Source of the DNA: Roseomonas sp. AR75
Lineage (GTDB): Bacteria; Pseudomonadota; Alphaproteobacteria; Acetobacterales; Acetobacteraceae
Direction of reading: 5' to 3'
Assembly: GCF_005222815.1 (NCBI RefSeq)
Contig: NZ_STGB01000006.1
Coordinates: forward strand, 988,075 to 1,052,074
DNA: 64,000 nucleotides
The notes under the pieces were generated by a model that did no database searches, was not told the DNA's origin, and worked only from the letters and a program-made list of their open reading frames with translations. This document shows positions 15,580 through 23,897 of this stretch, one piece after another. The translations under genes and the position numbers were made by a program. The number at the start of each line of letters is the position of its first letter. The first letter of the stretch is position 1.

Positions 15580-16346
15580 GCGCGCGCGCTCCGTGCGGGG
15601 TAGGCTGCGCCGGCGCCTTCGGGCCGGGCGACACGACGGCAGATGTAGACTTCCTGCTCCGGATGGTCGGTCACGACGAAGCCCGCCGAGCGCAGCATCG
15701 CTTCCGCGCAGGCGCGGTTCGGCACCCACCAGTTTGTCTGGTCATCCGCGTAGCGATGTTCCACGAAATGCAGCTTCGGCCAGCCGGGATCGTCGAAGGG
15801 CGCGGTCTCGCGGAATGCGTAGTCCGGTGCGACTGCGGCGACCTCGGGCGATCCGCGCTGCATGGACTGGAACACCAGCATGTCGCCGACGACGTGTTCA
15901 TGGATAAGGTCGAGAGCGAGCAGCGGGTGGCGCAGATGATACAGCACGCCCATGAACAGCACGATATCGAAGCGTTCGTCCAGGCGCCCCACGTCATAGA
16001 CGGAAAGCTGACGGAACTCGATCTGCTGTCCCGTGATGTCCGCGGCGAAGCGCGCCTGGGCCAGATAGGTCTCGTCGGAATCGATGCCGAGCACGCGGGC
16101 CGCACCACGCCGCTTCATCTCGATGCTGTAGAACCCGGCATTGCAGCCGATATCGAGCACGCTGCGGCCGCGCAGATCCTCCGGCAGCGCATGACGGAAG
16201 CAGCGCCACTTCACCGCCGGATAATCTCCCAGGAAATGATCCGGCGCCGTGCGCACGCCAGCCAGCTCCATGTTGTGGAACCACGGCCCGAGGGCCGCGG
16301 CGCGCTCTCGGATGGCTTCGCTGTCCCCGATGTCGCCGATGCTCAT
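15576..16346 (-). CDS. CmoB-like SAM methyltransferase of glycan cluster
   Basis: 256 residues. The N-terminus GPWFHNMELAGVRTAPDHFLG, then LPEDLRGRSVLDIGCNAGFYS (motif I) and LFMGVLYHLRHPLLAL, resemble the tRNA mo5U34 methyltransferase (CmoB) fold. From memory it matches the family NCBI calls TIGR04290, found beside B12-radical-SAM and glycosyltransferase genes; I could not search this. A role on a sugar rather than a tRNA is inferred from context. ATGA overlaps couple it to the phosphatase upstream and the hydrolase downstream. Confidence 0.8.
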   Translation of the reverse strand: MSIGDIGDSEAIRERAAALGPWFHNMELAGVRTAPDHFLGDYPAVKWRCFRHALPEDLRGRSVLDIGCNAGFYSIEMKRRGAARVLGIDSDETYLAQARFAADITGQQIEFRQLSVYDVGRLDERFDIVLFMGVLYHLRHPLLALDLIHEHVVGDMLVFQSMQRGSPEVAAVAPDYAFRETAPFDDPGWPKLHFVEHRYADDQTNWWVPNRACAEAMLRSAGFVVTDHPEQEVYICRRVARPEGAGAAYPARSARA

Positions 16347-16954
16347 TCAGCCGTTTCCCCCGCGCCAAGGTTGATGCCGAGAACACGCCCACCGCCCGGC
16401 CAGAGTTCCAGGATGCTGACCGAGGCCGGCGCGACCTCCAGGCGCCAGTAGCCGTCCAGCGACGCGCCGAGATGCGCCAGCAGCGCCGCCTTGATCAGGT
16501 CGGCATGGGTCACGGCGATCACCAGGCCAGCGGGGTAGCGCTCCGGCAGCGTGGCGATCCAGCGCAGCAGGCGAGACGCGGCCTCGTGCATGGCCTCGCC
16601 CCCTGGCGGCTGCGCCGTAGCGCGTTGGCTGTTCCACTGCTGCCATGCGGGCTCGTCCTCCAGCGCGGCAAAGTCGCGCGCGGTCCACGCGCCGAAGTCG
16701 ATCTCGTCCAGCGCTGGTTCGGTCGTGATGGCCAGGTTGAGCGCCCTGGCAAGCAGCGACGCGGTTTCCTGTGCGCGACGCCGCGGGCTTGCCATGAGGC
16801 CGAGCGGCTTCGGTCCGCGTGCAAGCCGTTCCGCCACGGCCGCCACCGCTGCCTCGCCGGCTGGCGTAAGGCCGCAAGCGTCGCTTCGGCCGGACAGGAC
16901 GCGGCCGAGATCCGCATGCGCGCCATGGCGGACAAGCAGCAGCCGGGTCGCCAT
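16343..16954 (-). CDS. Histidine phosphatase family protein
   Basis: 203 residues. The catalytic RHG motif is LLLVRHGAHADL (His10 phospho-acceptor). Further on are GLTPAGEAAVAAVAERL, ASPRRRAQETASLL and the second His in VIAVTHADLIKAAL. The family dephosphorylates sugar phosphates and other small molecules, or acts as a mutase. Its ATG overlaps the stop of the inositol-phosphate synthase by one base (TGATG). It is therefore the obvious candidate to hydrolyse inositol phosphate to free inositol; that is inference from coupling. Confidence 0.88.
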   Translation of the reverse strand: MATRLLLVRHGAHADLGRVLSGRSDACGLTPAGEAAVAAVAERLARGPKPLGLMASPRRRAQETASLLARALNLAITTEPALDEIDFGAWTARDFAALEDEPAWQQWNSQRATAQPPGGEAMHEAASRLLRWIATLPERYPAGLVIAVTHADLIKAALLAHLGASLDGYWRLEVAPASVSILELWPGGGRVLGINLGAGETAE

Positions 16955-18027
16955 CAGGCCGCGCCGGCGACGAAGCGCATCACCGCCTCATGCGCCGCGT
17001 GATCATCCATCTGTCGTGGCGGCGACTTCATGAACCAGGCGGAGGGCGCTTCCAGCACGCCGCCGATCCCGCGATCCAGTGCAAGCCGTGCGCAGCGGAC
17101 CGCGTCGATGACGATGCCGGCCGAGTTGGGGCTGTCCCATACTTCCAGCTTGACCTCGACATTCAGCGGCACGTCACCGAAGGTCGTGCCTTCCAGGCGG
17201 ATATACGCCCACTTCCTGTCGTCGAGCCACGGCACATAGTCGCTCGGGCCGACATGGACGTCGGCCTCGCGCGGCACATGCGGCATCTGGCTGGTGACGG
17301 CGCGCGTCTTCGACACCTTCTTGGAGGCAAGACGCTCGCGCTCCAGCATGTTCAGGAAGTCGGTGTTCCCGCCGAAGTTCAACTGGTAGGTTCGGTCCAG
17401 CCGCACGCCCCGCTCCCGGAACAGGTTGACCAGCGCACGGTGCAGGATGGTGGCGCCCACCTGGCTCTTGATGTCGTCGCCGATGATCGGCAGGCCGCGC
17501 GCCGCGAAACGCGAAGCCCAATCCGGGCTGGACGCGATGAACACCGGGATGCAATTGACGAAGGCGCATCCTGCCGCCAGCGCGGCTTCGGCATAGAAGG
17601 CGGTCGCCGCCTGCGCGCCGACGGGTAGCCAGGAGACCAGCACCTCCGTCCGCGTGCGCCGGAGCGCGTCCGCGACATCGGCGACCGGCGCATCGGATTC
17701 CGTGATCTCGCCGGACAGGTAGCGGCCGAGGCCGTCGAGCGTCGGGCCACGGCGCACCGGCACGCCGCATTCGACGACCTCCGCGAAGACCCTGGTGTTG
17801 TTGGGCGCCGCGAGAATCGCGCGCGACAGGTCCTGGCCGACCTTGTCCGCTGCCACATCGAAGGCAACCGAAGGGATGATGTCACCCACACGGTAGCCAC
17901 CCAGATCCGGATGCGGCAGGCCGGGTTCCGGCGCCTGCGCATCGCGGTATCGCGTCAGCCCCTGCACGAAGGAGGACGCGCAATTGCCGACGCCGACGAT
18001 GCCGACCCTGAGCGATCCGCTGGCCAA
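16954..18027 (-). CDS. ino1: Inositol-3-phosphate synthase
   Basis: 357 residues from a TTG start, chosen because AAGGAGGGA lies 6-7 bases upstream and no ATG or GTG fits. The NAD-binding start is LRVGIVGVGNCASSFVQGL. The family signatures DDIKSQVGATILHRALVNLF and NFGGNTDFLNML are present, with CPxF-type IPVFIAS, and SKTRAVTS supplies catalytic Lys. It converts glucose 6-phosphate to inositol phosphate. The length matches the compact bacterial type known from actinobacteria. It is first of a coupled four-gene operon and divergent from the epimerase operon. Inositol synthesis is uncommon in alphaproteobacteria. Confidence 0.92.
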   Translation of the reverse strand: MASGSLRVGIVGVGNCASSFVQGLTRYRDAQAPEPGLPHPDLGGYRVGDIIPSVAFDVAADKVGQDLSRAILAAPNNTRVFAEVVECGVPVRRGPTLDGLGRYLSGEITESDAPVADVADALRRTRTEVLVSWLPVGAQAATAFYAEAALAAGCAFVNCIPVFIASSPDWASRFAARGLPIIGDDIKSQVGATILHRALVNLFRERGVRLDRTYQLNFGGNTDFLNMLERERLASKKVSKTRAVTSQMPHVPREADVHVGPSDYVPWLDDRKWAYIRLEGTTFGDVPLNVEVKLEVWDSPNSAGIVIDAVRCARLALDRGIGGVLEAPSAWFMKSPPRQMDDHAAHEAVMRFVAGAA

Positions 18028-18237
18028 TGCTTCCCTCCTTCGACCGTGAGTCGCGCAGCGGCGCGTTGCGACGTCGAAACCCGACGCCGCCACCAATGTT
18101 CCGGCCGGCGTCCTTGCCGGCACGATGAGACACCTCATTGTGACGCTGTCGCTCCGCCCACCGGTGGGCGCGCGTTGCGTTCCGCGTGCGGTTGGAGGCG
18201 GCGTGCCGCCAGGAGACCCAGGGCGGAGGGACGGGTA
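18028..18237. promoter_or_regulatory. Divergent promoter region of the two glycan operons
   Basis: This 210-bp gap lies between two TTG starts facing away from each other. It must hold both promoters. It is less GC-rich in the middle than its flanks and contains the dyad at 18,121-18,142. I could not place -35/-10 boxes with confidence. Confidence 0.6.
18121..18142. promoter_or_regulatory. 22-bp dyad, candidate operator
   Basis: The sequence has half-sites CAC-G-ATGAG and CTCAT-T-GTG separated by ACAC. Eight of nine positions in each arm pair, leaving one mismatch (G/T). It is central in the only gap between the two operons, so one bound dimer could control both. No regulator gene is encoded nearby. 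Confidence 0.45.
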
Positions 18238-19350
18238 TTGGCCGAGCGTATCCTCATCACCGGCGGGGCGGGTTTCATCGGGCGCCATCTCGCGACATTG
18301 CTGTTGCACGAAGGTCATGCAGTCCGCGTGCTCGATAACCTTCTGCCGCAGGTGCATCCTTCCGGTCTGCCAGCGATTGACCTGCCCGCCGATGTCGAGC
18401 CGATGATCGGCGATGTCCGTGACGAGGCGATGGTGCGCCGCAGCCTCGCCGGTGTGGACAAGGTGGTGCATCTCGCCGCGGAAGTCGGGGTCGGCCAGAG
18501 CATGTATGCGGTGGATCGCTACGTCTCCGTCAACGATCATGGGACGGCCGTGCTGTTCCAGGCGCTGATCGAGCGGCCCGTGCGGCGCGTCGTCGTCGCA
18601 TCCTCCATGAGCATCTATGGCGAGGGGCTGTATCGCGACGCCGACGGTGCGCTTCACGAGAATGTCCGGCGCACCCCGCGCGACACGACCGGCTCCTGGG
18701 ATCCCCTGGATGCGCGCGGTCGCGTGCTGGTTCCCGAGCCGACGCCGGAGACGAAGCGACCTGCGCTCGCCTCGGTCTACGCCATCACCAAATACGTGCA
18801 GGAGCGGCTGACGCTGACGCTGGCACCTGCCTATGGCATGGAAGGCGTCGCGCTGCGCCTCTGGAACGCCTATGGGCCGGGCCAGGCGCTCTCCAATCCC
18901 TACACCGGCGTGCTTGCGATCTTCGCCGCGCGTCTGCACAACGGCCAGCCACCGCTGATCTTCGAGGACGGCGCGCAGCGGCGCGACTTCGTGCATGTCG
19001 AAGATGTCGCCCAGGCGTTCCGCGTCGCGCTCGACCGCCCCGAAGCCGCTGGCGGTGTGTTCAACATCGGCAGCGGCGAGCAGCGCAGCGTGGCCGAGGT
19101 AGCCTTGCTGCTGGCGGAGGCGATGGGCAGGCCGGACATCGCGCCGGACATCACCGGGAAAGCCCGCGCCGGCGACATTCGCCATTGTGTTCCCGACATC
19201 GGCCTCGCGGCCGCGAAGCTGGGCTACGCGGCCCGGCGAGACTTCCGCGACGGGCTGGCGGAGCTGGCGGAATGGGTGGCGCTGCAGCAGGCTGAGGACC
19301 GAACGGCACAGGCGCGTCGGGAGCTTGAAGCGAGGGGGTTGGTGGCGTGA
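18238..19350 (+). CDS. NAD-dependent epimerase/dehydratase (SDR), sugar-nucleotide type
   Basis: 370 residues from TTG at 18,238; GGCGGAGGGA lies just upstream and no ATG fits. The Rossmann motif is LITGGAGFIGRHLA, and the catalytic residues are Ser in SSMSIYGEG and Tyr-x3-Lys in SVYAITKYVQE. The C-terminal part has LWNAYGPGQALSNPYTG and DFVHVEDVAQAF. This is the UDP-glucose 4-epimerase/dTDP-glucose dehydratase branch; the exact sugar is unclear. An insert after the YGEG loop carries the conserved-looking VRRTPRDTTGSWDPLD. First gene of the right-hand operon, with a 4-bp overlap to the next. Confidence 0.88.
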   Translation: MAERILITGGAGFIGRHLATLLLHEGHAVRVLDNLLPQVHPSGLPAIDLPADVEPMIGDVRDEAMVRRSLAGVDKVVHLAAEVGVGQSMYAVDRYVSVNDHGTAVLFQALIERPVRRVVVASSMSIYGEGLYRDADGALHENVRRTPRDTTGSWDPLDARGRVLVPEPTPETKRPALASVYAITKYVQERLTLTLAPAYGMEGVALRLWNAYGPGQALSNPYTGVLAIFAARLHNGQPPLIFEDGAQRRDFVHVEDVAQAFRVALDRPEAAGGVFNIGSGEQRSVAEVALLLAEAMGRPDIAPDITGKARAGDIRHCVPDIGLAAAKLGYAARRDFRDGLAELAEWVALQQAEDRTAQARRELEARGLVA

Positions 19351-20399
19351 GCGGTCACCTGCTTGTCACCGGTGGCGCAGGCTTCATCGGCGCCAACCTT
19401 GCGGATCGCCTGGCGGCAGAGGGCCATCGCATCCTTGTGCTGGACTCGCTCAGGCGGCCTGGTGTCGAAGCGAACCTGTCCTGGCTGCGTCAGCGGCATC
19501 CGCGCCTGATCGCGAGCGCGCTCGGCGACATCCGCGACGCCACCCAGCTGCGCGAGGCGCTTCGGGATGCGGACGCCGTGTTCCACCTCGCCGCCCAGGT
19601 GGCGGTCACGACGAGTCTCGAAGACCCGTTGGAGGACTTCACCACCAACCTGCAGGGCACCTTCGCGCTGCTGGAGGCGCTGCGGCGGCGCGGCGACACC
19701 TGCCCTCTGGTCTTCGCCAGCACCAACAAGGTGTATGGCGATCTCGACGATGTCGCATTGCAGGCGGATGCCGCAGGATGGTGGCCGTGCGAGCCCGCGC
19801 TGCGCGAAAACGGCGTGGCGGAGGGGCGGCCGCTCGCCTTCCACACGCCCTATGGCTGCTCGAAGGGGGCGGCAGACCAGTATGTGCTGGATTACGCCCG
19901 CAGCTACGGCCTTCCCTTCGCCGTGCTGCGGATGAGCTGCATCTACGGTCCGCGCCAGATGGGCACCGAGGACCAGGGCTGGGTCGCGCATTTCCTGATC
20001 CGGGCCTTGCGCGGCGAGAGCGTGACGATCTTCGGCGACGGTCTGCAGGTGCGCGACGTGCTGCATGTGAACGACGCCGTCGCGGCGTGGATCGCTGCGT
20101 GGCGTGCCATGGATCGCGCGGCCGGGCAGGCCTTCAACCTGGGTGGCGGCCCCCGCAATGCGGTGAGCCTCATGCGCATGCTGGAGGAGATCGGCAGCAT
20201 CTGTGGCGAGCCTGTTCGGGTGCGGCATGAGGCGGTGCGCGCGGGTGACCAGCGCTGGTTCGTGGCGGATACGCGCCGTGCGCGCGCGGCGCTGGACCTC
20301 ACGGAGCCGATCGGCTGGCGCGCGGGCCTGCGCGATCTCGCGGACTGGCTCCGCCAGCAGCAAGGTGCCTCGGCGCGCTACATGGAGGCCGTGCGATGA
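19347..20399 (+). CDS. NAD-dependent epimerase, CDP-paratose 2-epimerase-like
   Basis: 350 residues, GTG start in a GTGA overlap. The motif is LLVTGGAGFIGANLADRL. HLAAQVAVTTSLEDPLEDF, FASTNKVYGDL and HTPYGCSKGAADQYVLDYAR carry the Ser/Thr, Tyr and Lys of the active site. RMSCIYGPRQMGTEDQGW and VAHFLIRALRG are characteristic of CDP-tyvelose/paratose 2-epimerases. It probably inverts C2 of a nucleotide sugar; which one cannot be told. Confidence 0.87.
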   Translation: MSGHLLVTGGAGFIGANLADRLAAEGHRILVLDSLRRPGVEANLSWLRQRHPRLIASALGDIRDATQLREALRDADAVFHLAAQVAVTTSLEDPLEDFTTNLQGTFALLEALRRRGDTCPLVFASTNKVYGDLDDVALQADAAGWWPCEPALRENGVAEGRPLAFHTPYGCSKGAADQYVLDYARSYGLPFAVLRMSCIYGPRQMGTEDQGWVAHFLIRALRGESVTIFGDGLQVRDVLHVNDAVAAWIAAWRAMDRAAGQAFNLGGGPRNAVSLMRMLEEIGSICGEPVRVRHEAVRAGDQRWFVADTRRARAALDLTEPIGWRAGLRDLADWLRQQQGASARYMEAVR

Positions 20400-21685
20400 G
20401 GGTCGCGCTGGTCAACCCGGCCTGGGACTACACCGGCAGCATCTACTTCGGCTGCCGTGAGCCGCATCTGCCGCTCGAACTCGGGTGCACCAGGCTGCTG
20501 CTCGAAGGCAAGGGCCACGATGTGCTGATGCTGGACGCGCATCTCTGTGGCCAGTCCAATGCAACGGTGGCCGATGCCGTCGCGGATTTCGGGGCGGCGA
20601 TGACGGTGGTGACGACCGCACCGACCTATCTGTTCTGGCGCTGCGCGCCACCGGAACTGCGAGTGCCGCGCGACTTCCTCCTGGCGCTGGGGCATCGCGG
20701 CGGCAGGACCGTTGCGGTCGGCCCGCACGGCTCAACCACGCCCGGCGCTGCGCTGCGCAAGCTCGGCTGCGACATCGTCGTCCGTGGCGAATGCGAGGAG
20801 GTCGTGCTCGCGCTGGCAGAAGCCCAGGATATCCGGAGCGTTCCCTGCATCGCCCACGCCGTCGAAGGGCGATTGCGGGTGAATGGCGGTCCTGCCGCCG
20901 CGCGCTTCACCGACCTGCCGGCGCTGCACTGGCCCGCGGACTGGATCGCGCGCCACACGCATCATCATCACCGCTTCGACGCACCGGCGGATGGGCCGGG
21001 TGCGGAAGTGGAGGCGTCGCGCGGCTGCCCGTACCACTGCAGCTTCTGCGCGAAGATTGATTTCCGCGACCGCTACCGCCGCCGCGACCTGACACCGCTG
21101 CTCGAGGAGGTGGACGCACTGCGCGCCCAAGGCGTCACCTATCTCTACTTCATCGACGAGATATTCCTGCCCAATCGCGCATTGCTGGAAGCGATGGCAG
21201 GACGTGGCCTCAAATTCGGCGTCCAGACGCGGTTGGACCTCTGGAAGCCTGAGATGCTGGAATTGCTGGGCCGCGCCGGCTGCGTCTCGATCGAGGCGGG
21301 CGTCGAGAGCCTGACCCCGGAAGGCCGCGCGGCGCTCGACAAGGATTGTCGCCTGGACACCGATGCGCTCACCGCCCGCCTGCTGCATGCGCGGCGCTTC
21401 GTTCCCTTCGTGCAGGCGAACCTGATCCGCATGGATGGCGACGAGGCGGACCACGTGGCGGAATGGCGCGCGGGTCTGGCGCGCGAAGGCGTCTGGGCGA
21501 ACGACCCGGTGCCGCTCTATCCCTATCCGTCCTCGCCGGACTATCGCCGCCTCTGGGGCATGCCGGATGACGTCGCCTGGGAACGTGCGCATGCACACTA
21601 TCTCGGGCAGTTCGAGGCGTTCAGCGACATCCAGGAGGAGCGGCCGCTGCCCTTGCCCGCGCTGGAGAGCGCATGCGCGCGGTGA
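20396..21685 (+). CDS. B12-binding-domain radical SAM protein
   Basis: 429 residues; ATGA overlap upstream. The N-terminal about 140 residues form a cobalamin-binding-like Rossmann domain (LELGCTRLLLEGKGHDVLMLDAH, then GECEEVVLAL). The radical SAM cluster is Cys211, Cys215 and Cys218 in RGCPYHCSFCAKIDF, followed by YLYFIDEIFLPN and CVSIEAGVESLTPEGR. A His cluster (THHHHRF, about 188-193) precedes it. From memory it resembles the oligosaccharide-cluster family TIGR04295. Such enzymes methylate or rearrange unactivated carbons. Its substrate here is probably the assembled glycan or a sugar. Confidence 0.9.
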   Translation: MRVALVNPAWDYTGSIYFGCREPHLPLELGCTRLLLEGKGHDVLMLDAHLCGQSNATVADAVADFGAAMTVVTTAPTYLFWRCAPPELRVPRDFLLALGHRGGRTVAVGPHGSTTPGAALRKLGCDIVVRGECEEVVLALAEAQDIRSVPCIAHAVEGRLRVNGGPAAARFTDLPALHWPADWIARHTHHHHRFDAPADGPGAEVEASRGCPYHCSFCAKIDFRDRYRRRDLTPLLEEVDALRAQGVTYLYFIDEIFLPNRALLEAMAGRGLKFGVQTRLDLWKPEMLELLGRAGCVSIEAGVESLTPEGRAALDKDCRLDTDALTARLLHARRFVPFVQANLIRMDGDEADHVAEWRAGLAREGVWANDPVPLYPYPSSPDYRRLWGMPDDVAWERAHAHYLGQFEAFSDIQEERPLPLPALESACAR

Positions 21686-22794
21686 CCCGCGCGACACGCC
21701 TGTTGATGACAGCGGATGCCGTCGGCGGGGTGTGGACCCACGCGCTCGATCTTGCGGGAGCGCTGGCGACGCGACGCGTCGAAACGACGCTTGCGGTGCT
21801 CGGTCCCGCGCCGAGCGAGGCGCAGCGCGCCCAGGCCAGGCGTGCCGGCGTCGGTCTTGTCGTGCTGGATGCAGCGCTGGACTGGTTGGCTCGGGGCGAA
21901 CGGGACATCCTCCAGGCGGGCGATGCGGTGGCGCGGCTTGCCGTGGAATGCGGCGCGGACCTCGTGCAGTTGAACAGCCCCGCGCTTGCCATCGTGGACA
22001 TGCCGTGCCCGGTTCTCGGCGTCTGCCACTCCTGTCTTGCGACATGGTGGGATGCCGTGCGCGGCGGAGCCATGCCACCGGACTTCGTCTGGCGCAGCGC
22101 GATGTTGGCCCGCGGCTATGCACGGTGCCATGCACGCGTGGCGCCGAGCCACGCTTTCGCGGCTGCGACGCAGCGACGCTACGCCTTGTCGGCGGCGCCG
22201 CATGTCGTGTGGAACGGCCGCGTCGATGTGCCCGGCTCGACCGCTACGGAGGCGGCGGGTTTCGCCTTCACCGCAGGGCGGCTGTGGGACGAGGGGAAGG
22301 ACGCAGCGACGCTCGATCGTGCGGCAGCGCGGTTGGACCTGCCGTTCCTCGCGGCAGGGCCGGTTCGCGGGCCGCAGGGTGCCGGGATCAGCCTTTCGCA
22401 CCTGCGCGTGCTCGGCGAGATCGGCGCAGCCGGGATCCGCGAGTGGCTTGCGCGCGGCCCCATCTTCGTTTCCGCCGCGCGCTACGAACCGTTCGGCCTC
22501 GCCGTGCTGGAGGCGGCGCAGGCCGGATGCGCGCTGGTGCTGTCCGACATTCCCACCTTTCGCGAATTGTGGGACGGCGCCGCGCTGTTCGTCGTACCGG
22601 GCGACGATGCCGCTTTCGCTTCCCGCATCGCGTGGCTCTCGCGCGATGGGGAACAAAGAAGCAGGCTGCGCGTTGCCGCCCTACGCCGGTCCCGCAGGTT
22701 CGGCGTCGCGGCGATGGCCGACGGCATGGCGGCGATCCATGCCCGGCTTCTCGCCGCATCGCCCTTGCGTCCGGAAGGGAGCGTCGCAGCGTGA
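21673..22794 (+). CDS. GT4-type glycosyltransferase
   Basis: 373 residues, overlapping the radical SAM gene by 13 bp. The N-terminal acceptor domain begins LLMTADAVGGVWTHALDLAGAL. The nucleotide-sugar domain shows FAFTAGRLWDEGKD and the family motif VSAARYEPFGLAVLEAAQAGCALVLSD with its E-x7-E. These are GT-B, retaining, family-4-like features. Donor and acceptor are unknown. It is cytoplasmic. Confidence 0.88.
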   Translation: MRAVTRATRLLMTADAVGGVWTHALDLAGALATRRVETTLAVLGPAPSEAQRAQARRAGVGLVVLDAALDWLARGERDILQAGDAVARLAVECGADLVQLNSPALAIVDMPCPVLGVCHSCLATWWDAVRGGAMPPDFVWRSAMLARGYARCHARVAPSHAFAAATQRRYALSAAPHVVWNGRVDVPGSTATEAAGFAFTAGRLWDEGKDAATLDRAAARLDLPFLAAGPVRGPQGAGISLSHLRVLGEIGAAGIREWLARGPIFVSAARYEPFGLAVLEAAQAGCALVLSDIPTFRELWDGAALFVVPGDDAAFASRIAWLSRDGEQRSRLRVAALRRSRRFGVAAMADGMAAIHARLLAASPLRPEGSVAA

Positions 22795-23897
22795 GGTTCG
22801 TCTGGTTCACCCATTCGCTGCGATCCTGCTGGAACCACGGCAATGCTCATTTCCTGCGTGGCGTGCTGCGTGCGCTGCAGGCGGAAGGGCACGAGACACG
22901 CTCTTGCGAGCCCGTGGACGGGTGGAGCCTTGCCAATCTGCGCCGCGATCACGGCGAGGCGGGGACCGCTGCCTTCACAGCCGCCTATCCGGATCTCGCC
23001 TGGGTCACGCATGCCGCGGCGGCCGACCTCGACCGGCTTGTGGACGGCGCCGATGTCGTGGTGGTGCATGAATGGAACATGCCCTGGCTCGTCGCCGCGC
23101 TGGGCGCGATGCGCCGCGGCGGCGCGCGCTTCACCCTGCTCTTCCACGACACGCATCATCGCGCGGTCAGCGATCCGCAGGCGATCCGCGCCTTCGACCT
23201 GTCGGGTTATGACGGCGTGCTTGCCTTCGGAGAAGCGCTGACGGAGGTGTATCGCGACTGGGGATGGGGCCGGCGGGTGCTGACCTGGCACGAGGCGGCG
23301 GACGTCACGCTGTTTCGCCCGCCAGTTGAATCCACGCAACGCGCCGGCGCGGTATGGATCGGCAATTGGGGCGACGGCGAGCGCACCGCGGAGCTGTCGG
23401 AATTCCTGTTGCATCCGACCGCGGAAGCGGGCCTTCCGCTCGACATCCACGGCGTCCGCTACCCCCAAGACGCGCTGCGCGGCCTTGCCGAATACGGTGT
23501 GCGCTACCGGGGCTGGCTGGCCAATGCGGAAGCGCCGCAGGTCTATGCCCGTCATCTGCTCACCGTGCATGTGCCGCGCCGGCACTATGTCGCTATGCTG
23601 CCGGGCATTCCCACCATCCGCGTGTTCGAGGCGCTGGCCTGCGGCATTCCCCTGCTTTGCGCACCGTGGAGCGACAGCGAGGGACTGTTTCGCGCGGGCG
23701 AGGACTTCCTGTTCGCGCGCAACGGCGAGGAGATGGCGCGGCACATGCGTGCGCTTCAGCAGGACGCGGCGCTGCGGACATCGCTTGCCGAAGCGGGGCT
23801 CGCCACGATCCGAGCCCGCCACACCTGCGACCATCGGGCGCAGGAATTGCTGGCGCATCTCGCAACGCTTGGCGTCGGTCAGGAGCAGGCGGCATGA
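22791..23897 (+). CDS. Glycosyltransferase, CgeB-like (first of three)
   Basis: 368 residues from GTG in a GTGA overlap. It starts MRFVWFTHSLRSCWNHGNAH. The C-terminal half has GAVWIGNWGDGERTAELSEFL, LLTVHVPRRHYVAMLPGIPT and RVFEALACGIPLLCAPWSD, the CgeB/GT-B glycan-transfer pattern. The two following genes have the same size, an analogous opening with N-G-(N/H/A) and the same C-terminal layout. The trio thus likely arose by duplication and adds successive sugars. Confidence 0.83.
   Translation: MRFVWFTHSLRSCWNHGNAHFLRGVLRALQAEGHETRSCEPVDGWSLANLRRDHGEAGTAAFTAAYPDLAWVTHAAAADLDRLVDGADVVVVHEWNMPWLVAALGAMRRGGARFTLLFHDTHHRAVSDPQAIRAFDLSGYDGVLAFGEALTEVYRDWGWGRRVLTWHEAADVTLFRPPVESTQRAGAVWIGNWGDGERTAELSEFLLHPTAEAGLPLDIHGVRYPQDALRGLAEYGVRYRGWLANAEAPQVYARHLLTVHVPRRHYVAMLPGIPTIRVFEALACGIPLLCAPWSDSEGLFRAGEDFLFARNGEEMARHMRALQQDAALRTSLAEAGLATIRARHTCDHRAQELLAHLATLGVGQEQAA

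Noticed and set aside
16954..19185. A 743-codon frame as one large inositol synthase protein
   Set aside because: The part before TTG 18,027 is antisense of the epimerase gene, and a strong ribosome-binding site precedes the TTG.
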